The notes under the pieces are model-generated. The model was given only the letters and a program-made list of their open reading frames with translations, searched no databases and was not told the origin of the DNA. The translations under genes were made by a program, and so were the position numbers. From Bradyrhizobium sp. MOS002 (GTDB lineage Bacteria > Pseudomonadota > Alphaproteobacteria > Rhizobiales > Xanthobacteraceae), in the NCBI RefSeq assembly GCF_003020115.1, contig NZ_PYFX01000002.1, positions 620,001-684,000 on the forward strand: 64,000 nucleotides of DNA, in the 5' to 3' direction. This document shows positions 28,131 to 35,622 of the stretch, piece after piece (positions within the stretch are counted from its first letter, which is position 1; each line of letters begins with the position of its first letter).

Positions 28131-29114
28131 TCATTCCGCAAGGCCGGGTTGCCAGACCGCCGACGTAGCAGGCGCGGCAGACGTTTGCTGCGCGCGGCGG
28201 TGCGATTCGAGATAGAATTTCGCCGCCCAGATCGCCGCTGCGGCGACTGCGATGCCGCCGGCGACGTCGATGACGTAATGCGCGCCGATCACCGGTGTCG
28301 CCGCGATCATCAGCAAATTGAGCGCGGCCGCGATGCCGCCGAGGCCGCGCACCGGCCACAGCGCCCACATGTAGAGCACGGCGGATGCGGCGTGGAAGCT
28401 CGGAAACGAGACGATGCCGGCGAGGAAGAACAGCCGGAGCTCGTGCAGGCTACCGTCGCGAAGCGCGAGGATGTCGCGCAGCTGCCCGGCATAGATCGCG
28501 GTGTTGATTTCGGGAAAATGCGCGGCGGACAGCTGCAGCCCCCAATATGTACCGATCGCAGGCACGACGGCGGAGATCGCGATGGTGACCGCGAGCGCGA
28601 GGCTCATCGCGAGCATGAACAATTGCAGCCGCATATAGTGCGCCGTCAGTGCCAGCACGACGGGGATGCCGAGCAGCGGCAATTTGATCAGCCCGTATCC
28701 GCGAGCCAGACAGTCCGCGAGCCAGGGATGGTCGTTGACGTATCGCGCAATCGGTTCGGGATCGAGGCCGAGGGCACGGTCGATCGCAAGCAGCGCTTGG
28801 TCCTGCAACGGCCAGTTCAGCTTGGCCGCGACATAGCTGAGCGGTCCGACGATGGCGCACGTGAGAATGATCTGTCCGATCGTGCCGAGCGAAAACAGCA
28901 GCTTCGGGTCGGCAAGCTCCCCTTTGACGATGCGGTGGCCATAGGCGAGCGCGAGCAAGAGTGCAGCGACTGCCAGCGTCACGCCATAGGCGACCGGTTC
29001 GAGACTCAGGCCGGTGAAGGGGAGGCCCAGCGCCAGCAGGCTGCCCATGGCTGCGATGGGAAGCCAGTTCAGGTGGAAGAGCTGCCAGGCGGTCCGGGCG
29101 TCCGTGTCGACCAT
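28131..29114 (-). CDS. PAP2-family membrane phosphatase
   Basis: A 327-residue protein with six or more hydrophobic spans. The PAP2 signature appears late: SFPSFHAASAVLY (about residue 247) carries the proton-donor His, and GAHYVIDVAGG (about 287) carries the nucleophile His. The upstream KxxxxxxRP-type motif is not clear in the visible sequence. Members dephosphorylate lipid phosphates such as undecaprenyl pyrophosphate or phosphatidate. The first 130 residues are additional to the core domain. It is transcribed towards the pilin terminator. Confidence 0.8.
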   Translation of the reverse strand: MVDTDARTAWQLFHLNWLPIAAMGSLLALGLPFTGLSLEPVAYGVTLAVAALLLALAYGHRIVKGELADPKLLFSLGTIGQIILTCAIVGPLSYVAAKLNWPLQDQALLAIDRALGLDPEPIARYVNDHPWLADCLARGYGLIKLPLLGIPVVLALTAHYMRLQLFMLAMSLALAVTIAISAVVPAIGTYWGLQLSAAHFPEINTAIYAGQLRDILALRDGSLHELRLFFLAGIVSFPSFHAASAVLYMWALWPVRGLGGIAAALNLLMIAATPVIGAHYVIDVAGGIAVAAAAIWAAKFYLESHRRAQQTSAAPATSAVWQPGLAE

Positions 29115-29383
29115 GCTGCACCGAGGTGGGATCGCAATACCGCAGCACAGTCGCGGAGCAGGTTTAAGATGGCGGTAACGATCGTGGTTACCCCTTCACC
29201 AAAGCAGTTCGCGAGGTTTTTAGCTGTTTGAGCTCACGCTTTTTTTGGCGTGACGCTTCATGCATTTGCACCTTGTCATCCACTCTGAATAGTTGTTCAG
29301 TCCTTGCGGGGCGATTTGCGACATCAGCGACGAAGCGTTCGGCCGCAGGGCGTGCGGCCGGCGTGTGGGACAGGAAGCGCGCC

Positions 29384-30064
29384 ATGGTTTATCGGCGAAC
29401 GCATCAAGTGGTGAAGCGCCTTGCGGCCCGGCGCAGTGCGATACTGGCGGCGGCGCGGGAGGCGGCGGCGGAAGGCGGGATGGCGGCGGTGCAGATTGCG
29501 CCGGTCGCGGTTCGCGCCAGCGTCGCGGCGGGTACGGTCTACCGCTACTTCCCCTCCAAGGCCGATTTGATCTCCGAATTGATTGCCGAAGTCTCCCGCG
29601 ACGAACTCACGGCGATCCGGCGAGCAGCCGATGCCGCGCCGGGGCCGTCCTCGGCGCTGGCGGCGGCGGTGACCACCGTGGCGGTGCATACCCTGTCACA
29701 GCGCAGACTGGCCTGGGGCATCTTGGCCGAGCCGGTCGATGTCGATGTCAGCGCTTCACGCCTCGCCAGCCGGCGCGAGATCGCGGGCGAGATGGCCTCG
29801 CGGATCGACGCCGCCGTGCGCGCCGGCCACCTGCCGGTGCAGGACACCGCTCTTGCCGCCACCGCGCTGCTCGGCGCGCTGCATGAAGCCCTGGTCGGAC
29901 CACTCGCGCCGGACAATCTCGACGATCCCGCCAGGATGCGCGATGCCGTGCAGACCGTGACGCTGCTGGCGCTCCGCGCCGTCGGCGTCATGGACGCCCG
30001 CGCCAGGGGTCTCGTCGTACAGCAGACGCTGCTGCCGGCAGCGAAAGCGCTGGTTGGGGCCTAA
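29384..30064 (+). CDS. TetR/AcrR family transcriptional regulator
   Basis: A 226-residue regulator. The N-terminal helix-turn-helix reads ARRSAILAAAREAAAEGG, then VAVRASVAAGTVYRYFPSKADLISEL. The C-terminal helical domain contains LSQRRLAWGILAEPVD and ALLGALHEALVGPLAP. ATG 29384 follows AGGAAG and gives the normal length; a longer frame adds an unrelated leader. The 269 bases before it contain no credible gene. In relatives I would expect an acyl-CoA dehydrogenase opposite, but none is here, and the target is not known. Confidence 0.87.
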   Translation: MVYRRTHQVVKRLAARRSAILAAAREAAAEGGMAAVQIAPVAVRASVAAGTVYRYFPSKADLISELIAEVSRDELTAIRRAADAAPGPSSALAAAVTTVAVHTLSQRRLAWGILAEPVDVDVSASRLASRREIAGEMASRIDAAVRAGHLPVQDTALAATALLGALHEALVGPLAPDNLDDPARMRDAVQTVTLLALRAVGVMDARARGLVVQQTLLPAAKALVGA

Positions 30065-30132
30065 AACGTCAGCCTGATCGGCCGGCGGACCTGATCGCGC
30101 CCAGGCCATTGCCAGAGCTCGCCTTTGCGAAA

Positions 30133-30178
30133 AACCCCAGCACATTCGCCGGTCCCGCCGGCTACTGTGCATGGGGTT
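30133..30178. terminator. Bidirectional terminator between TetR and pyruvate kinase
   Basis: Outer arms AACCCC (30133-30138) and GGGGTT (30173-30178), middle arms GCACA/TGTGC, and an inner GCCGG/CCGGC stem form one long hairpin. Both flanks are T-rich on the outgoing strand. The two genes converge here. Confidence 0.6.
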
Positions 30179-30216
30179 GTTTTCGACATTTTTTGTTTGC
30201 CGCGTGCCTGGCGAAC

Positions 30217-31653
30217 CTAGATATTCGCTTCGCCCTCGGGGCCGACCGAGGCGATGCGCACCATGTTGGTGGTGCCGGGGATGCCGAGCGGCACGCCGGC
30301 GACGATGATCACGCGTTGGCCGGCCCGGACGAAGCCGTCCCGGAACGCGATCTGGCCGGCGCGGCTCACCATGTCGTCCTGGTCGCGCGCATCTTCCGCC
30401 ACCACGCAATGTATGCCCCAGACCACCGACAGCCGGCGTCCCGCCGCGACGTTCGGTGTGATCGCGACGATCGGTGGCTTCGGCCGCTCGCGCGCCACGC
30501 GCACGGCGGTCGATCCCGAGCTGGTCCAGCAGATCAGGGCCGGTAGGTCGAGCGTCTCGGCGATCTGCCGCGCGGCGTCCGCGATGGCATCGCCGGCGGT
30601 GGCTTCCGGGGCGGGGCGCTGTGCGGTGATGACGGAGCGATAGATCGGGTCGCGCTCGACCTCCTCGCCGATGCGGTTCATGGTCGCGACGGCCTCGACC
30701 GGGAATTTGCCGGCCGCCGATTCCGCCGACAGCATGATGGCGTCGGCGCCTTCGTAGACGGCGGTGGCGACGTCGGAGACTTCGGCGCGGGTCGGCACCG
30801 GCGACTGGATCATCGATTCCAGCATCTGGGTTGCGATCACCACCGGCTTGCCGGCGCGCCGCGCCATGCGCGTCATCTGCTTCTGCAGGCTCGGCACGCG
30901 TTCCAGCGGCAGCTCGACGCCGAGGTCGCCGCGCGCCACCATCAGGGCGTCGGAGGCGTCGATGATGTCGGCGAGGCGATCGATCGCCTGCGGCTTCTCG
31001 ATCTTCGCCATCACCGCGGCGCGGCCGCGGATCAACTTCTTGGCCTCGTTCACGTCGTCGGCGCGCTGCACGAAGGACAGCGCGATCCAGTCGACGCCGG
31101 TGACCAGCGCCGCTTCGAGATCGGCGCGGTCTTTCGGCGTCATCGCCGAGACCGGCAGATCGGTGTCGGGCAGGCTGACGCCCTTGCGGTCGGACATCCG
31201 TCCGCCGACCACGACGCGCGTCACCGCGTGATCTTTCGAGGTCTCCTCCGCGATCAGCCGCACCTTGCCGTCGTCGAGCAGCAGCGAATGGCCCGGCCGC
31301 AGCGCCGCCAGGATCTCCGGATGCGGAAGCTGGACGCGGGTGGAGTCGCCCGGCGTCTTGTCGGAATCCAGCGTGAAGGTCTGGCCGTTCTGGAGCTGGA
31401 CCGCGCCTTCGGCGAAGGCGCCGAGCCGAAGCTTTGGTCCCTGGAGGTCGACCAGAATGCCAATCGGCCTTCCGTAGCTGCTCTCGACGTTGCGGATCGT
31501 TGCCACCAGCTCCCGCATCTTGTCGTGCGAGGTGTGGCTCATGTTGATGCGGAATAGGTCGGCGCCGGCCTCGAACAGGCGGCGGATCATCGCGAGGTCC
31601 GAAGAGGCGGGTCCCAGGGTCGCGAGAATCTTGATACGGCGAAGACGCCTCAT
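30217..31653 (-). CDS. pyk: Pyruvate kinase
   Basis: The 478-residue enzyme converts phosphoenolpyruvate and ADP to pyruvate and ATP. The family features are clear: RRIKILATLGPASSDL, GADLFRINMSHTSHDKM, ILVDLQGPKLRLG, the catalytic-region IMAKIEKPQAI reading MAKIEKPQAID, MVARGDLGVELPLE, and VIATQMLESMI followed by DVATAVYEGADAIMLS. The C-terminal allosteric domain is complete. The start overlaps the preceding DUF1036 stop by four bases (ATGA), so the two are translationally coupled. Confidence 0.97.
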   Translation of the reverse strand: MRRLRRIKILATLGPASSDLAMIRRLFEAGADLFRINMSHTSHDKMRELVATIRNVESSYGRPIGILVDLQGPKLRLGAFAEGAVQLQNGQTFTLDSDKTPGDSTRVQLPHPEILAALRPGHSLLLDDGKVRLIAEETSKDHAVTRVVVGGRMSDRKGVSLPDTDLPVSAMTPKDRADLEAALVTGVDWIALSFVQRADDVNEAKKLIRGRAAVMAKIEKPQAIDRLADIIDASDALMVARGDLGVELPLERVPSLQKQMTRMARRAGKPVVIATQMLESMIQSPVPTRAEVSDVATAVYEGADAIMLSAESAAGKFPVEAVATMNRIGEEVERDPIYRSVITAQRPAPEATAGDAIADAARQIAETLDLPALICWTSSGSTAVRVARERPKPPIVAITPNVAAGRRLSVVWGIHCVVAEDARDQDDMVSRAGQIAFRDGFVRAGQRVIIVAGVPLGIPGTTNMVRIASVGPEGEANI

Positions 31654-32243
31654 GGCTTATTTCCAGACGGGGGCGAGGGAGCTGGCGGGAGGCCAGGCGC
31701 GGCGGGGGGCGTACCACCGGGCGGGCCATTGGGCAAACCGGGAACCCCCGGGCCAACCGGGCCGGGGAGACCGGGCACGCGCTGCTGTTTTGACGGCTGT
31801 TCGTTGGCATCGGTGAGCTGCACCGTCCAGGCCCGCTGCTCGCCGGTATCGACCTCGAAATAGCCGGTCCGGTCATAGCCGCGCGCGAGGCAGTCCTCGG
31901 TGCCGCGGATGGTGAACTCCTTGTCGCGCGAGCACATGAAGGCCTGGCCCGACCATTCGCCGCCGCGGTCATAGTCGATGGCGTAAATGTAATAGAAGCG
32001 GGCCACCAACGTTCCCCGCAGCAGGGTCTCGCAGGAACGGGAGGAGATGTTCCACCAACCCTCGGTGGTCCAGCCCTCGGCATCCTTGTAGCCGAGCGCG
32101 ATGCCGACCCGGCTCGATGTATTGTTGCAAAGCCGGAAATCGGCCGAAGCCGGGTTGGCCCAGAAGCATAGCAAGCCAACCACCAGCACCGGGACCAACC
32201 GGGCGAGCAGGCGAAAGGGGGAGCGGGGAGATTCGGCGATCAT
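31650..32243 (-). CDS. DUF1036 secreted protein with Pro/Gly-rich tail
   Basis: The 197-residue protein has a signal peptide (LLARLVPVLVVGLLCFWANPASA, cut near SADF at about residue 34). A DUF1036 domain follows: FRLCNNTSSRVGIALGYKD, GWTTEGWWNISSRSCETLL, FYYIYAIDYDRGGEWSGQAFMC and DCLARGYDRTGYFEVDTG. After residue 150 a collagen-like tail rich in PGLPGP, PPGG and PAP repeats reaches the end. It is probably periplasmic. It precedes pyk in the same operon with a four-base overlap, an unusual pairing of a secreted protein and a glycolytic enzyme. Confidence 0.85.
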   Translation of the reverse strand: MIAESPRSPFRLLARLVPVLVVGLLCFWANPASADFRLCNNTSSRVGIALGYKDAEGWTTEGWWNISSRSCETLLRGTLVARFYYIYAIDYDRGGEWSGQAFMCSRDKEFTIRGTEDCLARGYDRTGYFEVDTGEQRAWTVQLTDANEQPSKQQRVPGLPGPVGPGVPGLPNGPPGGTPPAAPGLPPAPSPPSGNKP

Positions 32244-32420
32244 TGTCGCGGAAGCTATATCAGATCATTGACGATTTGGCGTAGGCCCCGGGAACTGCCC
32301 GAAGCCGGCTTCGCGCCCGTTTGCGCCGCGATATGGCATAATCTGTGACAGGCCCCACCTGATCTCGTAAGGGTGACCCATCCAGGTCACACCAATTTCG
32401 CAAAGCCGAGGGATCCAGCC

Positions 32421-32723
32421 ATGGCAATCGACGACAAAACCAGAACGGAACTCGAGGCTGCCGCTTTCCGGCGCCTAGTCGATCATTTGAAGACGCGGAC
32501 AGACGTGCAGAACATCGACCTGATGAATCTCGCAGGCTTCTGCCGCAACTGCCTCTCCAACTGGCTCAAGGACGCCGCCGACGCCCAAGGCGTCGCCTTG
32601 AGCAAGGATGAGAGCCGGGAAGCCGTCTATGGCATGCCCTACGAGGCCTGGAAGTCGAAATACCAGGGCGCGGCCACGCCTGAGCAGCTCGATGCCATGA
32701 AGAAGGTCCATCCCGGGCACTGA
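32421..32723 (+). CDS. DUF1244 family protein
   Basis: A 100-residue protein with the DUF1244 pattern. It opens MAIDDKTRTELE, then AAFRRLVDHLKTRTDVQNID and LMNLAGFCRNCLSNWLKDAA (with the conserved CRNC), and ends in VYGMPYEAWKSKYQ. It is a soluble helical protein of unknown role, very common in proteobacteria. ATG 32421 is chosen for the GAGGGA seven bases ahead. The next gene encodes a GapR-like protein, about 210 bases away. Confidence 0.9.
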   Translation: MAIDDKTRTELEAAAFRRLVDHLKTRTDVQNIDLMNLAGFCRNCLSNWLKDAADAQGVALSKDESREAVYGMPYEAWKSKYQGAATPEQLDAMKKVHPGH

Positions 32724-32932
32724 ACGGCTTGGCCAGCAGCCCGATATGCGGTGCCGTTGAGTCGCATCACGCAACGGCTTTCTTCGACACGTCGCAGGAA
32801 GGTGTGGGCGCGCTGTGGACGAGCGCGATGCTGCCTTGAACGCGAGAGGTACGAACCCTAAGGGTCTAACCAGCACGCGCGGTGAGGATGCCGGCGTCAC
32901 CTCGTTTTGCCAGTTCCATTGGGAGTACCAAG

Positions 32933-33205
32933 ATGGCCACCTCCGCCGCCGTCCGCGACGACGAGCCCGCGACGAAATTTGCCAAGGACCAGCTCAAGTC
33001 CATCATCGAGCGCATCGAGCGGCTGGAGGAAGAGAAGAAGGCGATCTCCGACGACATCCGCGACGTCTTCGCCGAGGCCAAGGGCAACGGCTACGACGTC
33101 AAGGCGCTGCGCACCATCGTGCGCATGCGCAAGCAGGACCCGAACGAGCGCGCCGAGGCCGAGACGATCCTCGAGACCTACATGCAGGCACTGGGGATGA
33201 TCTGA
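32933..33205 (+). CDS. gapR: GapR-family nucleoid-associated protein (DUF2312)
   Basis: The 90-residue protein matches DUF2312, whose Caulobacter member GapR binds overtwisted AT-rich DNA and is needed for asymmetric growth and replication. It has the long helical [17 protein letters not shown] segment, then [20 protein letters not shown] with the AEAKGNG motif, [14 protein letters not shown] and a helical end. It is soluble and basic. GGGAG seven bases before ATG sets the start. Bradyrhizobia can carry more than one DUF2312 copy, so this may not be the main GapR. Confidence 0.85.
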   Translation: MATSAAVRDDEPATKFAKDQLKSIIERIERLEEEKKAISDDIRDVFAEAKGNGYDVKALRTIVRMRKQDPNERAEAETILETYMQALGMI

Positions 33206-33265
33206 GGTATCGCGGTCGTCCTGGCGAAAGCCAGGACGGCACCATGTCGATCGAAGGAGACCGCG

Positions 33266-33691
33266 GTGACTGCGCCGCTGCTGCCGCGCGAGGTAAGGCG
33301 TGCCTACGACGCTTTTCCGGCGTCGATCGGCAAGCGGCTGCTTTGGGTGCGCGAGCTGATCTTCGCGACCGCTGCGGCACATGAAGGCATCGGCCCTCTC
33401 ACCGAAACGTTGAAATGGGGCGAGCCTGCTTATCTGACCGAAGAGACCGGCAGCGGCAGCACGATCCGGCTCGGCCGCCTGAAGGACTCCGCGCACGCCG
33501 CGATTCTGTTCAACTGCAAGACGACGCTGGTCGATACCTTTCGCGAACGCTTTCCCGATCGGTTCGAATATCGGCAGACGAGGGCGTTGCTGTTGCCCGT
33601 GTCCGGCAGACTGCCGAAGCAGGACCTATCGGTCTGCCTGTCGCTGGCGCTGACATATCACCGGGATCGGCGGGCTCGGAAGGCGCGGTAG
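33266..33691 (+). CDS. DUF1801-like protein
   Basis: A 141-residue protein starting at GTG 33266, with AAGGAGA just upstream. The sequence reads FPASIGKRLLWVRELIFATA, then TLKWGEPAYLTEE and AAILFNCKTTLVDTF. The LKWGEPAY motif is typical of DUF1801 / YdhG-like proteins. Their function is unknown. It is 60 bases after gapR and may be co-transcribed. The downstream DUF882 gene converges on it with only 19 bases between stops. Confidence 0.7.
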   Translation: MTAPLLPREVRRAYDAFPASIGKRLLWVRELIFATAAAHEGIGPLTETLKWGEPAYLTEETGSGSTIRLGRLKDSAHAAILFNCKTTLVDTFRERFPDRFEYRQTRALLLPVSGRLPKQDLSVCLSLALTYHRDRRARKAR

Positions 33692-33710
33692 CGGATTTAG
33701 GCTATCAGCC

Positions 33711-35345
33711 TCAGCGCAGCGAAGCCGTCCGCACGACGAAGGACGTCGTATCGAGCTTGGCGGTGGCGCTGCCCGAGAAACTGTCGCAGGACAGGCCCTG
33801 CATCGGATCGTCAGCAAACCCCATGGCGATCACGGACTGCGGCTTGACGAAGTAGGCGCGCATTGCGGCCGTGTCGAGCTCGCCCATCAGCGTGACCGAC
33901 ATCGCGCGGCTGGCGCTCGGCGACAGCATCACGATCTTGAGCCAGATGCTTTCGCCCTTGGCTGCGGAGAGCCGGGTCGCGGTTGCGACCATGCCGTCGA
34001 CGCGCTTGCCGACCACCGTGTTGATCTCGGTCGCGGGCGCAACGTTGCGCGACGCGGAGGCGGGACGGGCGGAGCGCGGGATCGGCGCGGAGGCGGCGAC
34101 GACATTGGCGCGATCGACCGGCGAGGCGGACGCCGGCGCGTAGGCCAGCGCCTGATAGGCGGCGCTGGACACGCTCGCGGTCGGCTGCGGATCGGTGGCG
34201 GCGGCAAGCGCCTGTCGTGCCTTCAGCGCAGCAATTTGGGCCGGCGTCGCCTGCTGCGGTGCAGCCGGGGCATCCCAGAAGCCACGGGCATTGATGATGT
34301 CGGCGGGGGTCTCGGGCCTAGCGTCAGCAGATTTACCGGCGGCCGGCTTGTCAGCCACGGGCGCCGGCTTCGGCTTGGGCAGCGCGACGATCTGCGCATC
34401 GGCCGAGGCGAGCTGAATCGTCGCCGCGACTGACGGCTTGGCGCGCGGCGTCGGCACCGGATCGGCCGGCTTGGTTGCGGCGGCGACCACGGTCGGCGCG
34501 ACAGTCTTCGCGGCCGGGGCGGGCGCGCCCTCGTCATCCTCGTCGTTGCTCGTGGCGGCCGGAGCCGGCTTGCCCTTGAACAGGGCGGTAAAGAAATTCG
34601 ACTTGCTGCCGGAATCCTCGCCGCTGCCGCGCCGCTCGATCTCGGCCTTGGCGAGCTCATAGCCCTTCAGCGGCGTGCCGTCGGTCGGGACGTGGACGGT
34701 GCGTCCGTCAGGGAAGACCCGGGCGAGCTGATCATGCGTCATGCGCGGCCAATGCCGGATGCTGCCGGTGTCCAGATGCACGAACGGCGAGCCGGAGGTC
34801 GGGTAGAAGCCGACGCCGCCGCGCTGGAGGCGCAGGCCCGCGAAGCGGATCTGCTCCAGCGGCACGTTCGGAATGTAGAAGTCCATCGCATGCCCCAGCA
34901 TGTGCTGGCTGAAGCGCGCCACGCCGGAGGAGCGGCGGCGGAGCATGGAGTTGGTGGCGGGCGAGCGGTAGGCGGAGATGATCTGGATCGGCTGCTTGCC
35001 GTCGACGTCGCGGTAGACTTCCCAGAGGATATCGAAGAGGTGACGGTCCATGACCGTCTCGTCCTGGCTGCGCCAGTCGCGCAGGAAGTGGTTGATCTGC
35101 TTCAGCGCCGCTTCGTCGTAGCGCCCGTCGCGCTTGAAGGTGACGGTGAGGTCTTCGCCGGAATGGGTGTGGTGGAAGGAGAGCGTCTTGGTCTCGTTGA
35201 GCGCGGCGGCGTTATGAACCGAACCTGCGGCAGCAAGCAGCAATACGGCAGCGAGGCCGATTCTGGATCCGGCCTTCACTCCCGCATGGGACAACGACAG
35301 CACCGCGAATTGGCGTGCGATTCCAGTCAGCACGTTAGAGCCCAC
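33711..35345 (-). CDS. DUF882 / M15-type peptidoglycan peptidase with long tail
   Basis: The 544-residue protein has an N-terminal hydrophobic signal (IGLAAVLLLAAAGSV, residues about 28-44). A DUF882 peptidase-like domain of about 170 residues follows. It has IISAYRSPATNSMLRRRS, HMLGHAMDFY (zinc His and Asp) and FVHLDTGSIRHWPRMTHD (second zinc His), as in M15 and YcbK enzymes that cut peptidoglycan peptides. Residues 250-430 form a Pro/Ala/Lys-rich low-complexity region (KPKPAPVADKPAAGKSADAR). The last 100 residues look like a separate small domain. A TTAACCAT half-site lies about 190 bases upstream. Confidence 0.82.
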   Translation of the reverse strand: MGSNVLTGIARQFAVLSLSHAGVKAGSRIGLAAVLLLAAAGSVHNAAALNETKTLSFHHTHSGEDLTVTFKRDGRYDEAALKQINHFLRDWRSQDETVMDRHLFDILWEVYRDVDGKQPIQIISAYRSPATNSMLRRRSSGVARFSQHMLGHAMDFYIPNVPLEQIRFAGLRLQRGGVGFYPTSGSPFVHLDTGSIRHWPRMTHDQLARVFPDGRTVHVPTDGTPLKGYELAKAEIERRGSGEDSGSKSNFFTALFKGKPAPAATSNDEDDEGAPAPAAKTVAPTVVAAATKPADPVPTPRAKPSVAATIQLASADAQIVALPKPKPAPVADKPAAGKSADARPETPADIINARGFWDAPAAPQQATPAQIAALKARQALAAATDPQPTASVSSAAYQALAYAPASASPVDRANVVAASAPIPRSARPASASRNVAPATEINTVVGKRVDGMVATATRLSAAKGESIWLKIVMLSPSASRAMSVTLMGELDTAAMRAYFVKPQSVIAMGFADDPMQGLSCDSFSGSATAKLDTTSFVVRTASLR

Positions 35346-35532
35346 CCAGTCGACGAGCGTTCAAAATGGACTCTCCCGCTAACCCCGTTAGCGCGCGAAA
35401 GAGGATGAACGCTTTGTTAAAGCGAGAAGGTTAATTCGAGGTTGACCTTCCCGCCCCCAAACCAAGTCAGAGCGCGAACCTAACCGGGTGAGTGTGGCAA
35501 AAAAAGGCCCGCTGCCCGAGGTCAGGTGGAGA

Positions 35533-35573
35533 ATGGTTAACGTTAAGCGACCCCATCCAGAGGATGAGGTCGC
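35533..35573 (-). promoter_or_regulatory. TTAACCAT half-site and hairpin in the LDT-DUF882 gap
   Basis: ATGGTTAA at 35533-35540 is TTAACCAT on the minus strand, about 190 bases before the DUF882 start. Next to it, GCGACC (35547-35552) and GGTCGC (35568-35573) enclose a CATCC/GGATG stem. This hairpin may end the L,D-transpeptidase message. Both roles are inferred. Confidence 0.35.
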
Positions 35574-35622
35574 TGATCTTGTTGCAGAATTTCAGGAAAT
35601 CAGGCGTCGGGGCGGGCCTGGC

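Noticed and set aside
29188..29385. A 65-codon minus-strand frame opposite the TetR start (MARFLSHTPAARPAA)
   Set aside because: It has no ribosome binding site, overlaps the TetR start codon, and resembles no family I know.
35408..35436. TTAA...TTAA pair upstream of DUF882 as a full CtrA box
   Set aside because: The spacing is ten bases rather than seven, so it does not fit the consensus.
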